A stretch of DNA of 50,283 bases, taken from the NCBI GenBank assembly GCA_003249215.1, contig QKJR01000082.1, positions 1 through 50,283 on the forward strand, given 5' to 3'. The stretch comes from Rhodobacterales bacterium (GTDB taxonomy: Bacteria; Pseudomonadota; Alphaproteobacteria; Rhodobacterales; Rhodobacteraceae). This document shows, piece after piece, positions 32,293-40,023 of the stretch (its first letter is position 1; every line of letters begins with the position of its first letter). The notes below the pieces were generated by a model. That model did not search any database. It saw nothing but the letters and a program-made list of their open reading frames with translations, and was not told where the DNA came from. Both the position numbers and the translations under genes were made by a program.

Positions 32293-33099
32293 ATGTCGGC
32301 TAGCGAAACGCGCGTCCTGCCCCGGCGAGAGGTGAGGAGCCTCTTTGTCTCGGATCTGCATCTGGGGGCGCGTGGCAGCCGCGCCGAGGCCTTCCTGAGC
32401 TTCCTGCGCGAGACCGAGGCCGAGACGATCTATCTGGTCGGCGACATCCTCGACATCTGGCACATCGGCACCGTCCACTGGTCCGAAACCCATGACGCGA
32501 TCCTGACCGAGCTCAAGGGCCGCGCCCGTGACGGGGTGCGCGTCGTCTATCTGCCCGGCAACCACGACGTTGAAATGAAACGCTACTACGGCGCGCCCTG
32601 CGACGGGTTCGACCTGCGCGAGAGCGTGGTGCATGAGGCCGCCGACGGCCAACGCTATCTGGTGCTGCATGGCGATCAGTGTGACGCGCGCATCTTCCGC
32701 TGGCATGTGATGACCCGCGTCGGCTCGCGCGCCGATGCGGCACTGCGCGCGGCCGATGCCTGGCTGCGGCGGCAATTGCACCTGACGCGCGAGCGTGGCC
32801 TGATCGAGGCGCTGATTTCGGGGGTGAACACGCTGATGACGATCGGCAACGGTTTCGAGGAGCGGCTGATCGGGCTGGCCCGGGCGCAGGGGGTCGATGG
32901 CGTGATCTGCGGCCATTTCCACAAGGCGGCGCTGCACGAGACCGAGGGGCTGCTCTATGCCAATTGCGGCGACTGGGTCGACAGTCAGACCGCGCTGGTC
33001 GAGAGCCATGACGGGGCGCTCAAGGTGCTGCAATGGGTGGGCGCGCAGGCGCCCGAGGCGCGCGGCGATCTGCGGCCCGCGGCGGAGGGAACATCTTGA
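32293..33099 (+). CDS. plcP: PlcP-type phospholipase C (metallophosphoesterase)
   Basis: This 268-residue calcineurin-like phosphoesterase has all metal-binding motifs: D21-x-H23 (SDLHLGARG), D51 (VGDILDIW), N90-H91-D92 (PGNHDVEMK), H126 (LHGDQCD) and H208-x-H210 (CGHFHKA). It resembles LpxH, but the LHLGARG start and linkage to a GT21-type gene are those of PlcP. PlcP, as known in Sinorhizobium and marine Roseobacters, degrades phospholipids to diacylglycerol under phosphate limitation. The next gene starts at a TTG overlapping this stop. A Pho-box-like array lies upstream, which supports the PlcP call over LpxH. Confidence 0.87.
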   Translation: MSASETRVLPRREVRSLFVSDLHLGARGSRAEAFLSFLRETEAETIYLVGDILDIWHIGTVHWSETHDAILTELKGRARDGVRVVYLPGNHDVEMKRYYGAPCDGFDLRESVVHEAADGQRYLVLHGDQCDARIFRWHVMTRVGSRADAALRAADAWLRRQLHLTRERGLIEALISGVNTLMTIGNGFEERLIGLARAQGVDGVICGHFHKAALHETEGLLYANCGDWVDSQTALVESHDGALKVLQWVGAQAPEARGDLRPAAEGTS

Positions 33100-34211
33100 C
33101 GGTCATCATCTTTGCGCTGGCAGCGCTCATTGCGGGGCTCGTCGGGCTGCAGCTCGCGGGTGTTGCGCTCTCGCTCTGGCGCTATCTGCATCCCGGCCCG
33201 GCCCGCGGCATGGCCGAGCGGCCCTTCATCACGCTGATCCGCCCGGTCTGCGGTCTCGACCGGTTCGACGAGGAAACGCTCGGCTCGTCCTTCCATCTCG
33301 ATTACCCCGATTACGAGGTGATCTTCTGCGCCGCGCGCGAGAGCGATCCGGCCGTGGCGCTGGTGCGCCGTCTGATCGCCGCGCATCCCGAGGTGCAGGC
33401 GAGCCTGATGATCGGCGAGGATTTCATCAGTTCGAACCCCAAGCTGAACAATGTCGCCAAGGGCTGGGTCGCGGCGCGGGGCGACTGGATCGCAATGACC
33501 GATTCGAACCTGCTCTTGCCGGCCGATTATTTTCAGCGTCTGCTCGCCGCCTGGACCCCGGGCACCGGCCTTGTCACGAGCCCGCCTGCGGGCCTGCGCG
33601 GCGACAATCTCTGGGGCGCGGTCGAATGCGCCTTTCTCAACACGTTTCAGGCGCGCTGGCAGCTGGCGTCCGACGCGCTCGGCAATGGCTATGCGCAGGG
33701 CAAGACGCTGTTCTGGCGCCGTGACGTGCTCGAGGGGGCGGGCGGGCTCGCCGCGCTCGGCCGCAATCTGGCCGAGGATGTGGCCTCGACCAAGGTGGTG
33801 CGCGATCAGGGCCTTCATGTCCGGCTGACCCGCATTCCCTTCGCCCAGCCGATCGGGCCGCGCAATGCCCGCGCCGTCTGGGACCGGCAATTGCGCTGGA
33901 GCCGGGTGCGGCGCGACGGGTTCCCGGGGCTTTTTGCGCTCGAGATCCTCGTCGGGCCCGTGGTGCCGTTGCTGGCACTGCTTGCGATCGGGCCGCTCTG
34001 GGCTTTGCTGCCGTTCTTCGTGCTCTGGTATGGCCCCGAGATCGTGCTGGCGCGCGTGGCGGGCTGGCCCGCCGGGCCGCGCGATCTGGCCGCCATGGTG
34101 CTGCGCGATCTTTCGCTGCCCGCGCTTTGGGGGGCGACCTGGGCGCGGCGTGGCTTTGAATGGCGCGGCACAGCGATGGAGGCCGAGCCCGCGCGGGCCG
34201 GCGCCAAGTAA
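33096..34211 (+). CDS. agt: Diacylglycerol glycosyltransferase (Agt, GT21-like)
   Basis: This 371-residue membrane enzyme has an N-terminal helix (residues 1-24), a ceramide-glucosyltransferase-like catalytic domain and C-terminal helices. RPVCGLDRFDEETLGSSF and MTDSNLLLPADYF (the D-S-N variant of DxD) are visible, as is the acceptor motif RQLRW (Q/RxxRW type) near residues 264-268. Agt enzymes use UDP-glucose or UDP-glucuronate to make glycosyl-diacylglycerols that replace phospholipids. TTG at 33096 is the start: it overlaps the plcP stop as TTGA and has GGAGGGA upstream. HpnI (hopanoid) enzymes are related, but the plcP linkage favours Agt. Confidence 0.85.
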   Translation: MTVIIFALAALIAGLVGLQLAGVALSLWRYLHPGPARGMAERPFITLIRPVCGLDRFDEETLGSSFHLDYPDYEVIFCAARESDPAVALVRRLIAAHPEVQASLMIGEDFISSNPKLNNVAKGWVAARGDWIAMTDSNLLLPADYFQRLLAAWTPGTGLVTSPPAGLRGDNLWGAVECAFLNTFQARWQLASDALGNGYAQGKTLFWRRDVLEGAGGLAALGRNLAEDVASTKVVRDQGLHVRLTRIPFAQPIGPRNARAVWDRQLRWSRVRRDGFPGLFALEILVGPVVPLLALLAIGPLWALLPFFVLWYGPEIVLARVAGWPAGPRDLAAMVLRDLSLPALWGATWARRGFEWRGTAMEAEPARAGAK

Positions 34212-34224
34212 CCGGGTTCGACGG

Positions 34225-34911
34225 ATGGGGCTGAGCTGCGTCATTCCCGCCTTCAACGAGGCACCGCGGATCGAGCGGGTGCTTGCCTCGGTCGTCGGCC
34301 ATCCCGCGATCGACGAAGTGATTGTCGTCGATGACGGCTCGGGCGATGGCACCGCCGAGGTGGTCGGGCGGGTCGCGGGTGTGCGGCTGATCCGGCTGCC
34401 CGCCAACCGCGGCAAGACCTTCGCCGTCGCGACCGGGATCGAGGCCGCAGCGCACGATCTGATCATGCTCCTGGACAGCGATCTGATCGGCCTCGCGCCC
34501 GAGCATATCGCCGCGCTGGCCGCGCCGGTGGCCGAGGGCCGCGCCGATGTGGCGATCAGCCTGCGGCGCAATGCGCCCGGGCTCTGGCGGGCGATCGGGC
34601 TCGATTACATCTCGGGCGAGCGGGTACTGCGCCGCGACTGGCTGCTCGAGGGTGCGGGTGAGGGCGGGGGCCTGCAGGCGCTGCCGCGTTTCGGGCTCGA
34701 GGTGCACATGAACCGGATGCTGATCGGGCGCGCGGCCCGCATCGCCGTTGTGCGCTGGCCCGAGGTGGAAAGCCCCTTCAAGCACACGAAATTTGGCCTC
34801 TGGGCGGGGCTCAGGGCCGATGCGCGGATGATGCGTGACATCTTCCGCACCGTGCCCGCGCACCGCGCCGCTCTGCAGATCCTGCAGATGCGGCGGTTGC
34901 GGGTGCTTTAG
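34225..34911 (+). CDS. GT2 family glycosyltransferase, third gene of the plcP-agt operon
   Basis: This 228-residue soluble or peripheral GT-A enzyme starts GLSCVIPAFNEAPRIERVL, with VVDDGSGDGT (34-43) and a metal-binding LLDSDL near residue 83. It lacks membrane helices. It starts 13 bases after agt, so it is probably co-transcribed; a second sugar on a glycolipid or a regulatory role is possible. The final four bases overlap the convergent ada stop. No specific activity can be assigned. Confidence 0.82.
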   Translation: MGLSCVIPAFNEAPRIERVLASVVGHPAIDEVIVVDDGSGDGTAEVVGRVAGVRLIRLPANRGKTFAVATGIEAAAHDLIMLLDSDLIGLAPEHIAALAAPVAEGRADVAISLRRNAPGLWRAIGLDYISGERVLRRDWLLEGAGEGGGLQALPRFGLEVHMNRMLIGRAARIAVVRWPEVESPFKHTKFGLWAGLRADARMMRDIFRTVPAHRAALQILQMRRLRVL

Positions 34912-35975
34912 GCGCGCGCCGGGTCGGGGCGATAGGCGCGCTCGATTTCCAGCAGACGTTGCTTGCGCGAGAGCCCACCGCCATAGCCACTCAGCGCGCC
35001 GTCGGCGCCGATCACCCGGTGGCAGGGCACCATCAGCGCGATCTGATTGGCGCCATTGGCGCGGGCGACGGCGCGCGTCGCCGTGGGCCGGCCGATACTT
35101 GCGGCGAGCTCGGCATAACTGCAGGTTTCGCCCGCCGGGATCTCGCACAGCGCTGCCCAGACGGTCTGGGCAAAGGCGCTGCCGGGCTGATGGAGCGGCG
35201 TTTCGAACCGGGCCGAGCGACCGGCGAAGAAATCGCCAAGCTCGGCCGCGGCCTGCTCATGCGGGGCGAAACGGCCAAGCCCGATGCCCCCCGCGGTGCC
35301 CTGATGCAGCCGCCGCAACTCGCCGGGCAGGGCCTTGCGCCCCATGAATTCCAGCAGATGCAGATGGCTGCGGCTCGCCACCGCGATCATGTCGCCCAGT
35401 GGCGTCGCGATCCAGCTCGCGCGCAGGCTGGCATCGGCCGCGAATGTGCCCGGCGCCGAGCCCAGAAGCCGCGCGAAGGCGGCGCGAAAGGCGCTGGGCG
35501 AATCGAACCCGGCCTCATGCTGCGCCGCGATCACCGGGCCGCCCGCGGCGATCACCTCGAAGCTATCACGCAGGCGGCGCTGGCGGGCCATTTCGAGGAA
35601 GGTCATCCCGTAATGGCGCTTGAAGGCGCGGCGCACGGTCGAGGGATCGAAGCCGCGCGCGGCCACGTCGACCTCGGACCAGCGATGCGCCGGATCGGCC
35701 TCGAGCGCGGCGAGAAGCGCCGTGATCGCCGGATCGGCACCCGCGGCGGGCGCCAGCGGATGGCAGCGCTTGCAGGGTCGATAGCCCGCCGCAATGCATT
35801 CGGCGACAGTGCCGAAGAAGGTGCAATTCTCGCGCAGGGGGTTGCGCGCGGGGCAGCTCAGGCGGCAGAAGATGCCGGTGGAGGCGACGCAGACGAAGGC
35901 CTGCCCGTCGAATCGGTCGTCGCGTGCGAGAAGCGCCTGATAGAGGGTGTCGGGGTCGGGGAGATCGAAGAGCAT
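34908..35975 (-). CDS. ada: Ada bifunctional methyltransferase/transcriptional activator
   Basis: This 355-residue protein has the complete Ada layout. The N-terminal zinc domain with C37, C41, C68 and C71 (IFCRLSCPAR and PCKRCHP) repairs methylphosphotriesters. An AraC-type helix-turn-helix region spans about 80-175, and a C-terminal O6-methylguanine methyltransferase domain carries acceptor C318 in MVPCHRVI. Methylation of the N-terminal Cys turns Ada into an activator. The ATG at 35975 follows GAAGGG; an upstream GTG at 35990 is less likely. It lies 68 bases after phnM on the same strand, possibly on the same transcript. Confidence 0.95.
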   Translation of the reverse strand: MLFDLPDPDTLYQALLARDDRFDGQAFVCVASTGIFCRLSCPARNPLRENCTFFGTVAECIAAGYRPCKRCHPLAPAAGADPAITALLAALEADPAHRWSEVDVAARGFDPSTVRRAFKRHYGMTFLEMARQRRLRDSFEVIAAGGPVIAAQHEAGFDSPSAFRAAFARLLGSAPGTFAADASLRASWIATPLGDMIAVASRSHLHLLEFMGRKALPGELRRLHQGTAGGIGLGRFAPHEQAAAELGDFFAGRSARFETPLHQPGSAFAQTVWAALCEIPAGETCSYAELAASIGRPTATRAVARANGANQIALMVPCHRVIGADGALSGYGGGLSRKQRLLEIERAYRPDPARA

Positions 35976-36043
35976 GTGCCCTTCTAGCACCGATCGCCGC
36001 GCCGTGACGCCGGATTTCGGGCGCGGATTTCGGATTTTCGGGC

Positions 36044-37189
36044 TCAGCCCATCCGCTGCCCCTGCACCCAGAGCCCGCGCACCGCGCCCGCGCCGCCGAT
36101 CCGCCGCACCCGGATCAGATCGGCGCGCAGGCCGATCTCGATCCGCCCGCGATCGGCAAGCCCCACGGCCCGCGCCGGTGCCGCGGTGACGGTCGCGACC
36201 CCGCGCGCCACATCGCCCCAGAGATCGCCCAGAAGCAGCGCGGCGGAGAGCAGCGCCGAGGGCACGTAATCCGAGCTCACGATATCCAGAAGCCCCTCTT
36301 CGGCCAGCTCATGCGCGGCGACATTGCCGGAATGCGACCCGCCGCGGATCAGGTTCGGCGCGCCCATCATCACCGCGATCCCCTGCGCATGGCAGGCCCG
36401 CGCCGCCTCGGCCGTGGTCGGGAATTCGGCGAATTGCACGCCCAGACGCGCGGAATGGGCGACCTGATCGGCGGTGGTGTCGTCATGGCTTGCGAGCACC
36501 GCACCATAACGCGCCGCCGCGGCCACCGCCGCCGTCTCATGCGCGGCGCCAAGGCGTTCCTTGAGCGCGAGCTGCCCCGCGACATGGTCATCGAATTCGG
36601 CATGGCTCAGCCCGTGTTTGCCGCACACGTAATCGCGCAGCTTGGTCACGTCGCGAAACTGCCGCTCGCCCGGGGTGTGATCCATCAGGCTGACGATGCC
36701 GACCCGATCCTCGGGGCCGAATTTCGCGAGCTCCTCGATCAGCGTCTCGGAACAGGTCTCGGCGCGCAGATGCAGGTAATGGCTGATCCGGAGCGCGCCG
36801 CGGCCCCGCAGATCGAGGATCTCATTGGCCAGCGCGCGCGCGTATTCGCCGTAATTCGCCTTCTCGTTCGAGACGACCGAACCCACCCGCAAAGCATCGA
36901 ACACCGTGGTGATCCCGACCGACGCCAGCTCCGCATCATGGGCGATGATCGCCGCGGCATGGGGCCAGTCGACCTTGGGGCGCGGCTCGATATGACCTTC
37001 GAGGTTGTCGGTGTGCAGTTCGATCAGCCCCGGCATCACCAGATCGCGGGCGCAGTCGATGGCGCCCGGGGGCACGGCGGTGCCCGGCTCGATCGCGGCG
37101 ATCTTGCCGCCCTCGAGGCGCAGCGATCCGGTGATCACCTCATCGGGCAGGACGAGGGTGGCATTGGCAAGGGTGACGGGCTCGGTCAT
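36044..37189 (-). CDS. phnM: Alpha-D-ribose 1-methylphosphonate 5-triphosphate diphosphatase
   Basis: This 381-residue amidohydrolase-fold enzyme removes pyrophosphate from ribose 1-alkylphosphonate 5-triphosphate in the C-P lyase pathway. Visible marks are the metal motif H59-T-D-N-L-E-G-H66, SLMDHTPGERQFRD near residue 166 and the SHDDTT loop near 233, all typical of PhnM. It starts at 37189 with AGGAC upstream. It is separated from phnN-L-K-J by the oppositely oriented 2H-phosphoesterase gene, so it has its own promoter in the 103-base divergent gap. Confidence 0.95.
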   Translation of the reverse strand: MTEPVTLANATLVLPDEVITGSLRLEGGKIAAIEPGTAVPPGAIDCARDLVMPGLIELHTDNLEGHIEPRPKVDWPHAAAIIAHDAELASVGITTVFDALRVGSVVSNEKANYGEYARALANEILDLRGRGALRISHYLHLRAETCSETLIEELAKFGPEDRVGIVSLMDHTPGERQFRDVTKLRDYVCGKHGLSHAEFDDHVAGQLALKERLGAAHETAAVAAAARYGAVLASHDDTTADQVAHSARLGVQFAEFPTTAEAARACHAQGIAVMMGAPNLIRGGSHSGNVAAHELAEEGLLDIVSSDYVPSALLSAALLLGDLWGDVARGVATVTAAPARAVGLADRGRIEIGLRADLIRVRRIGGAGAVRGLWVQGQRMG

Positions 37190-37253
37190 GGTCTTGAAGT
37201 CCTGAGAGATCGAAGAGAGAGATAGGGCAGCGGGGCGGGGAAGTCAGCCGGCG

Positions 37254-37271
37254 ATGTCATCGGCCTGTCAC
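37254..37271 (+). promoter_or_regulatory. Candidate Pho box in the phnM divergent region
   Basis: ATGTCAT-CGGC-CTGTCAC is two CTGTCAT-like heptamers with a four-base spacer, matching the PhoB consensus in all but a few positions. It points to the plus strand but ends only 21 bases before the 2H-phosphoesterase ATG, so a transcript from it would have almost no leader. It might instead act on divergent phnM. Confidence 0.5.
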
Positions 37272-37292
37272 CTGCGCCTGCCAAGGGGAAGC

Positions 37293-37973
37293 ATGAGCAA
37301 GATGAAGCGCTACGCGATCTATTTCGCCCCGCCCGCCGGGCCGCTGATGCAGGCCGCGGCCGCGTGGCTTGGCTGGGATGTCGAGGCGGGCCGCGCGGTG
37401 GCGCAACCCGCCATCGACGGGATCGAACCTGCCACCCGCGCGCCGCGCAAATACGGGTTCCACGCGACGATGAAGGCGCCGTTCCGGCTCGCGGTGGGTT
37501 ACGGCCCCGACGATCTGGCCGAGGCGCTCTCGGCCGAGGCGGCGGCGCTCGGCGCGGTCGAGCTGCCGGGGTTGCGGCTCGATGCGCTCGGTGGCCGGTT
37601 CCTCGCCCTGCGCCCCGATGGCGCCGAGGCCGATCTCGGCGCGCTCTGCGCCGAGGTGGTGACCCGGTTCGAGCCGTTCCGCGCGCCCCTGACCAATGAG
37701 GAAGCCGCCAAGCGCAAGCCCGAGAGCCTCACACCGCGCCAGCGCGAATTGATGGCGGTCTTCGGTTATCCTTATGTGTTCGACGAGTTCCGCTTTCACA
37801 TGACGCTGAGCGGCGATCTGCCGCCCGAGGAGCTGGCGCGGCTGCAGGCTGCGGCCGGGGATTGGTTCATGCCCCATCTGCCGCGTCCCTTCGCGGTCGA
37901 TGCGCTCTGCCTTTACGGCGAGGATGAGGCGGGGCGGTTCCATCTGCTCAGCCGTCACGCGCTGGCAAGCTGA
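37293..37973 (+). CDS. DUF1045 2H-phosphoesterase-like protein of phosphonate metabolism
   Basis: This 226-residue protein has two H-x-T motifs, H57-A-T59 (KYGFHATMKAPF) and H169-M-T171 (EFRFHMTLSG). These are the catalytic pair of 2H phosphoesterases that act on 2',3'-cyclic or similar cyclic phosphates. DUF1045 genes are recurrent in phn loci, but I know of no proven reaction. No phnP is seen in this window, so this enzyme could open the ribose cyclic phosphate left by PhnJ; that is inference. The ATG at 37293 follows AAGGGGAA. The gene's end overlaps convergent phnN by 19 bases. Confidence 0.87.
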   Translation: MSKMKRYAIYFAPPAGPLMQAAAAWLGWDVEAGRAVAQPAIDGIEPATRAPRKYGFHATMKAPFRLAVGYGPDDLAEALSAEAAALGAVELPGLRLDALGGRFLALRPDGAEADLGALCAEVVTRFEPFRAPLTNEEAAKRKPESLTPRQRELMAVFGYPYVFDEFRFHMTLSGDLPPEELARLQAAAGDWFMPHLPRPFAVDALCLYGEDEAGRFHLLSRHALAS

Positions 37974-38515
37974 AGCGCCGCGATGAGCCGCGCGGCGCCC
38001 ACCTCGGGCTTCGTGTCGTTCATCACCACGCGGCCGCGGATGCCCCCGGGCAGATCGAAGCCCGCCCGTTCCAGTCGTGCGGCGATCTCGGCCTCGCTCT
38101 CGCGCCCGCGTGCCGCGAGCCGCGCGGCGAGCACCTCGACCGGCGCGGTGACAAGGATCACCCCCATCCCCGGAAAGGCCTGCAGCGCCTGCGGCAGTGC
38201 CTTGCGCGAGCCGTTGAAGAGCACCGTTTCCCCGCGTGCGAGCGGCGCAAGTTCCGCCCGCGGAATGCCATAGCGCAGCCCGTGCGCCTGCCAGTCGAGC
38301 GCGAACTCCCCGGCCTTCTGGCGCGCGGCAAAGTCGGCCTCGGTCATGCTTTCAAAGGGTTCGGTCGCCTCCGAAGGGGGCCGGGTGATCGCGCGGCGCA
38401 CCAGATGCAGGCCGGGCACCTGTTCGCGCGCGAGGCGCAAGAGCGTGTCCTTGCCGGCGCCCGAGGGGCCGACGATGGCAAAGAGCCGGGCATTGGGGAG
38501 CGGGGACTGGATCAT
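37955..38515 (-). CDS. phnN: Ribose 1,5-bisphosphokinase
   Basis: This 186-residue P-loop kinase resembles guanylate kinase, with Walker A GPSGAGKDT at 16-24 and RRAITRPPS near residues 40-48. PhnN converts ribose 1,5-bisphosphate, the product of C-P lyase cleavage and ring opening, to PRPP. Its start overlaps the phnL stop by one base, so it is translationally coupled as the last gene of the phnG-N unit. Confidence 0.93.
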   Translation of the reverse strand: MIQSPLPNARLFAIVGPSGAGKDTLLRLAREQVPGLHLVRRAITRPPSEATEPFESMTEADFAARQKAGEFALDWQAHGLRYGIPRAELAPLARGETVLFNGSRKALPQALQAFPGMGVILVTAPVEVLAARLAARGRESEAEIAARLERAGFDLPGGIRGRVVMNDTKPEVGAARLIAALQLASA

Positions 38516-39210
38516 CAGGCAGCCTTTCGTGGGGTGAACTCCGTCACGTCGATCTCGCGGTCGGCGACGCGGGCGCGCGCGGCCTCGTCATGGAAGATGC
38601 CGATGATCGCCGCGCCGCGGGCCTTGGCGCCCTCGATCAGGCGCAGGACGACTTCGCGGTTCACCGCGTCGAGGCTCGCGGTCGGCTCGTCGAGCAAAAG
38701 CGCGGGGTAGTCATGGGCGAAGCCGCGGGCGATGTTCACCCGCTGTTGCTCGCCGCCCGAGAAGGTGGTGGGCGAGAGGCCCCAGAGCCGCTCGGGGATG
38801 TTCAATTCGCGCAAGAGCGTCTCGGCGCGGGCGAAGGCCTCCTCCGCCGGGCGCCCGAGCGCCAGCAGGGGCTCGGCCACCACCGCGCGGGTGGGCACCC
38901 GGGGCACGACGCGCAGGAACTGGCTGACGTATCCCAGCGTCTCGCGGCGCAGCGCGATGATCTCGCGCGGGGTGGCGCGGGTCACATCAAGGCCACCCAC
39001 CCGCAAACTGCCGCCCGCGGCCAGGTAATTGCCGTAGATCATCCGCATCAGCGTGGATTTCCCCGCGCCCGACTGCCCGGTCAGCGCCACGCATTCCCCG
39101 GGCGCGACGCGCAGGGTGGCCCCTGTCATCACCGGGATCACCGCGCCGCCCTGATTGTGCAGGGTGAAGCTCTTCGACAGGTTCTCGATCTCGATCATCG
39201 TATCGTCCAT
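38515..39210 (-). CDS. phnL: C-P lyase subunit PhnL (ABC-type ATPase)
   Basis: This 231-residue ABC ATPase has Walker A GQSGAGKST at 44-52, signature FSGGEQQRVNIARG near 153-166 and Walker B ALLLDEPTASLD near 172-183. PhnL has no membrane partner; together with PhnK it powers or remodels the PhnGHIJ core complex in the cytoplasm. It starts 15 bases after phnK, the widest gap in this operon. Alternative starts at the first or fifth codon (MDDTM) differ little. Confidence 0.95.
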   Translation of the reverse strand: MDDTMIEIENLSKSFTLHNQGGAVIPVMTGATLRVAPGECVALTGQSGAGKSTLMRMIYGNYLAAGGSLRVGGLDVTRATPREIIALRRETLGYVSQFLRVVPRVPTRAVVAEPLLALGRPAEEAFARAETLLRELNIPERLWGLSPTTFSGGEQQRVNIARGFAHDYPALLLDEPTASLDAVNREVVLRLIEGAKARGAAIIGIFHDEAARARVADREIDVTEFTPRKAA

Positions 39211-39225
39211 TGCGCAGGGTTTAGG

Positions 39226-40023
39226 TCAGACTTGTAACACCGAGGAGACAAGGAGCTGGGTATAGGCGGCCTGCGGATCGTCGAGCACCTGATCGGTGAG
39301 GCCGGCCTCGATCACCCGGCCGTCCTTCATCACCATCAGCCGATGCGCGAGCAGGCGCGCCACGGCCAGATCGTGGGTCACGATGATCACCGCGAGCCCC
39401 ATGTCGCGCACGAGCCCGCGCAGGAGGTCGAGCAAGCGCGCCTGCACGCTGACATCGAGGCCCCCGGTCGGCTCGTCCATGAAGACGAGCTTGGGTCCGG
39501 TCACGAGGTTGCGCGCGATCTGCAGGCGTTGCTGCATCCCGCCCGAGAATTGCCGCGGGCGGTCGTCGATCCGGCCGGGGCTGATTTCGACCCGACCGAG
39601 CCAGTCCGAGGCTGTCTCGCGGATCGCGCCGTAATTGCGCGCGCCGACCGCCATCAGCCGCTCGCCCACATTGCCACCCGCCGAAACCCCCATCCTGAGC
39701 CCGTCGCGCGGGTTTTGATGCACGAAGGCCCAGTCGGTGCGCCCAAGCATCCGGCGCTCGGGCTCGGGCATGGTGACGGTGTCGCGCCCGGCATAGATCA
39801 CCTCGCCGCGGTCGGGGCTCAGGTGGCCCGCAAGGCACGACAGCAGCGTCGATTTCCCCGAGCCGCTCTCGCCCACGATACCGAGCACCTCGCCCGGCCA
39901 GAGATCGAAGCTCACATCCGCGCAGCCGATCCGCCCGCCATAGAACTTCGACAGCCCCTCGACGCGCAGCAGCGGCCCGTCCTGCTGTTTTTCCTTGGAT
40001 AAAATACTCAAAGCCCCCTCCAT
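39226..40023 (-). CDS. phnK: C-P lyase subunit PhnK (ABC-type ATPase)
   Basis: This 265-residue ABC ATPase has Walker A GESGSGKST near residue 51, signature FSGGMQQRLQIARN and Walker B LVFMDEPTGGLD, and docks on PhnJ in the core complex. The start ATG at 40023 overlaps the phnJ stop by one base. The first 15 residues (MEGALSILSKEKQQD) precede the usual PhnK N-terminus (PLLRVEGLSKFYGG). They are encoded by a repeat also found at 45630-45676, so the N-terminal extension seems to come from repeat DNA. Confidence 0.95.
   Translation of the reverse strand: MEGALSILSKEKQQDGPLLRVEGLSKFYGGRIGCADVSFDLWPGEVLGIVGESGSGKSTLLSCLAGHLSPDRGEVIYAGRDTVTMPEPERRMLGRTDWAFVHQNPRDGLRMGVSAGGNVGERLMAVGARNYGAIRETASDWLGRVEISPGRIDDRPRQFSGGMQQRLQIARNLVTGPKLVFMDEPTGGLDVSVQARLLDLLRGLVRDMGLAVIIVTHDLAVARLLAHRLMVMKDGRVIEAGLTDQVLDDPQAAYTQLLVSSVLQV
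39978..40012 (-). repeat. Half copy of the GAGTATTT/CCAAGGAAA repeat inside phnK
   Basis: Read on the minus strand, TTTGAGTATTT is followed by CCAAGGAAAA and, a few bases later, AGGAC. The same order and spacing are seen in the right arm of the hairpin at 45630-45676. It covers codons 4 to about 15 of phnK. Confidence 0.65.

Noticed and set aside
32293..33099. Assignment of the metallophosphoesterase as LpxH
   Set aside because: The fold is shared, but linkage to a GT21-type gene and a Pho-box-like array fits PlcP better.
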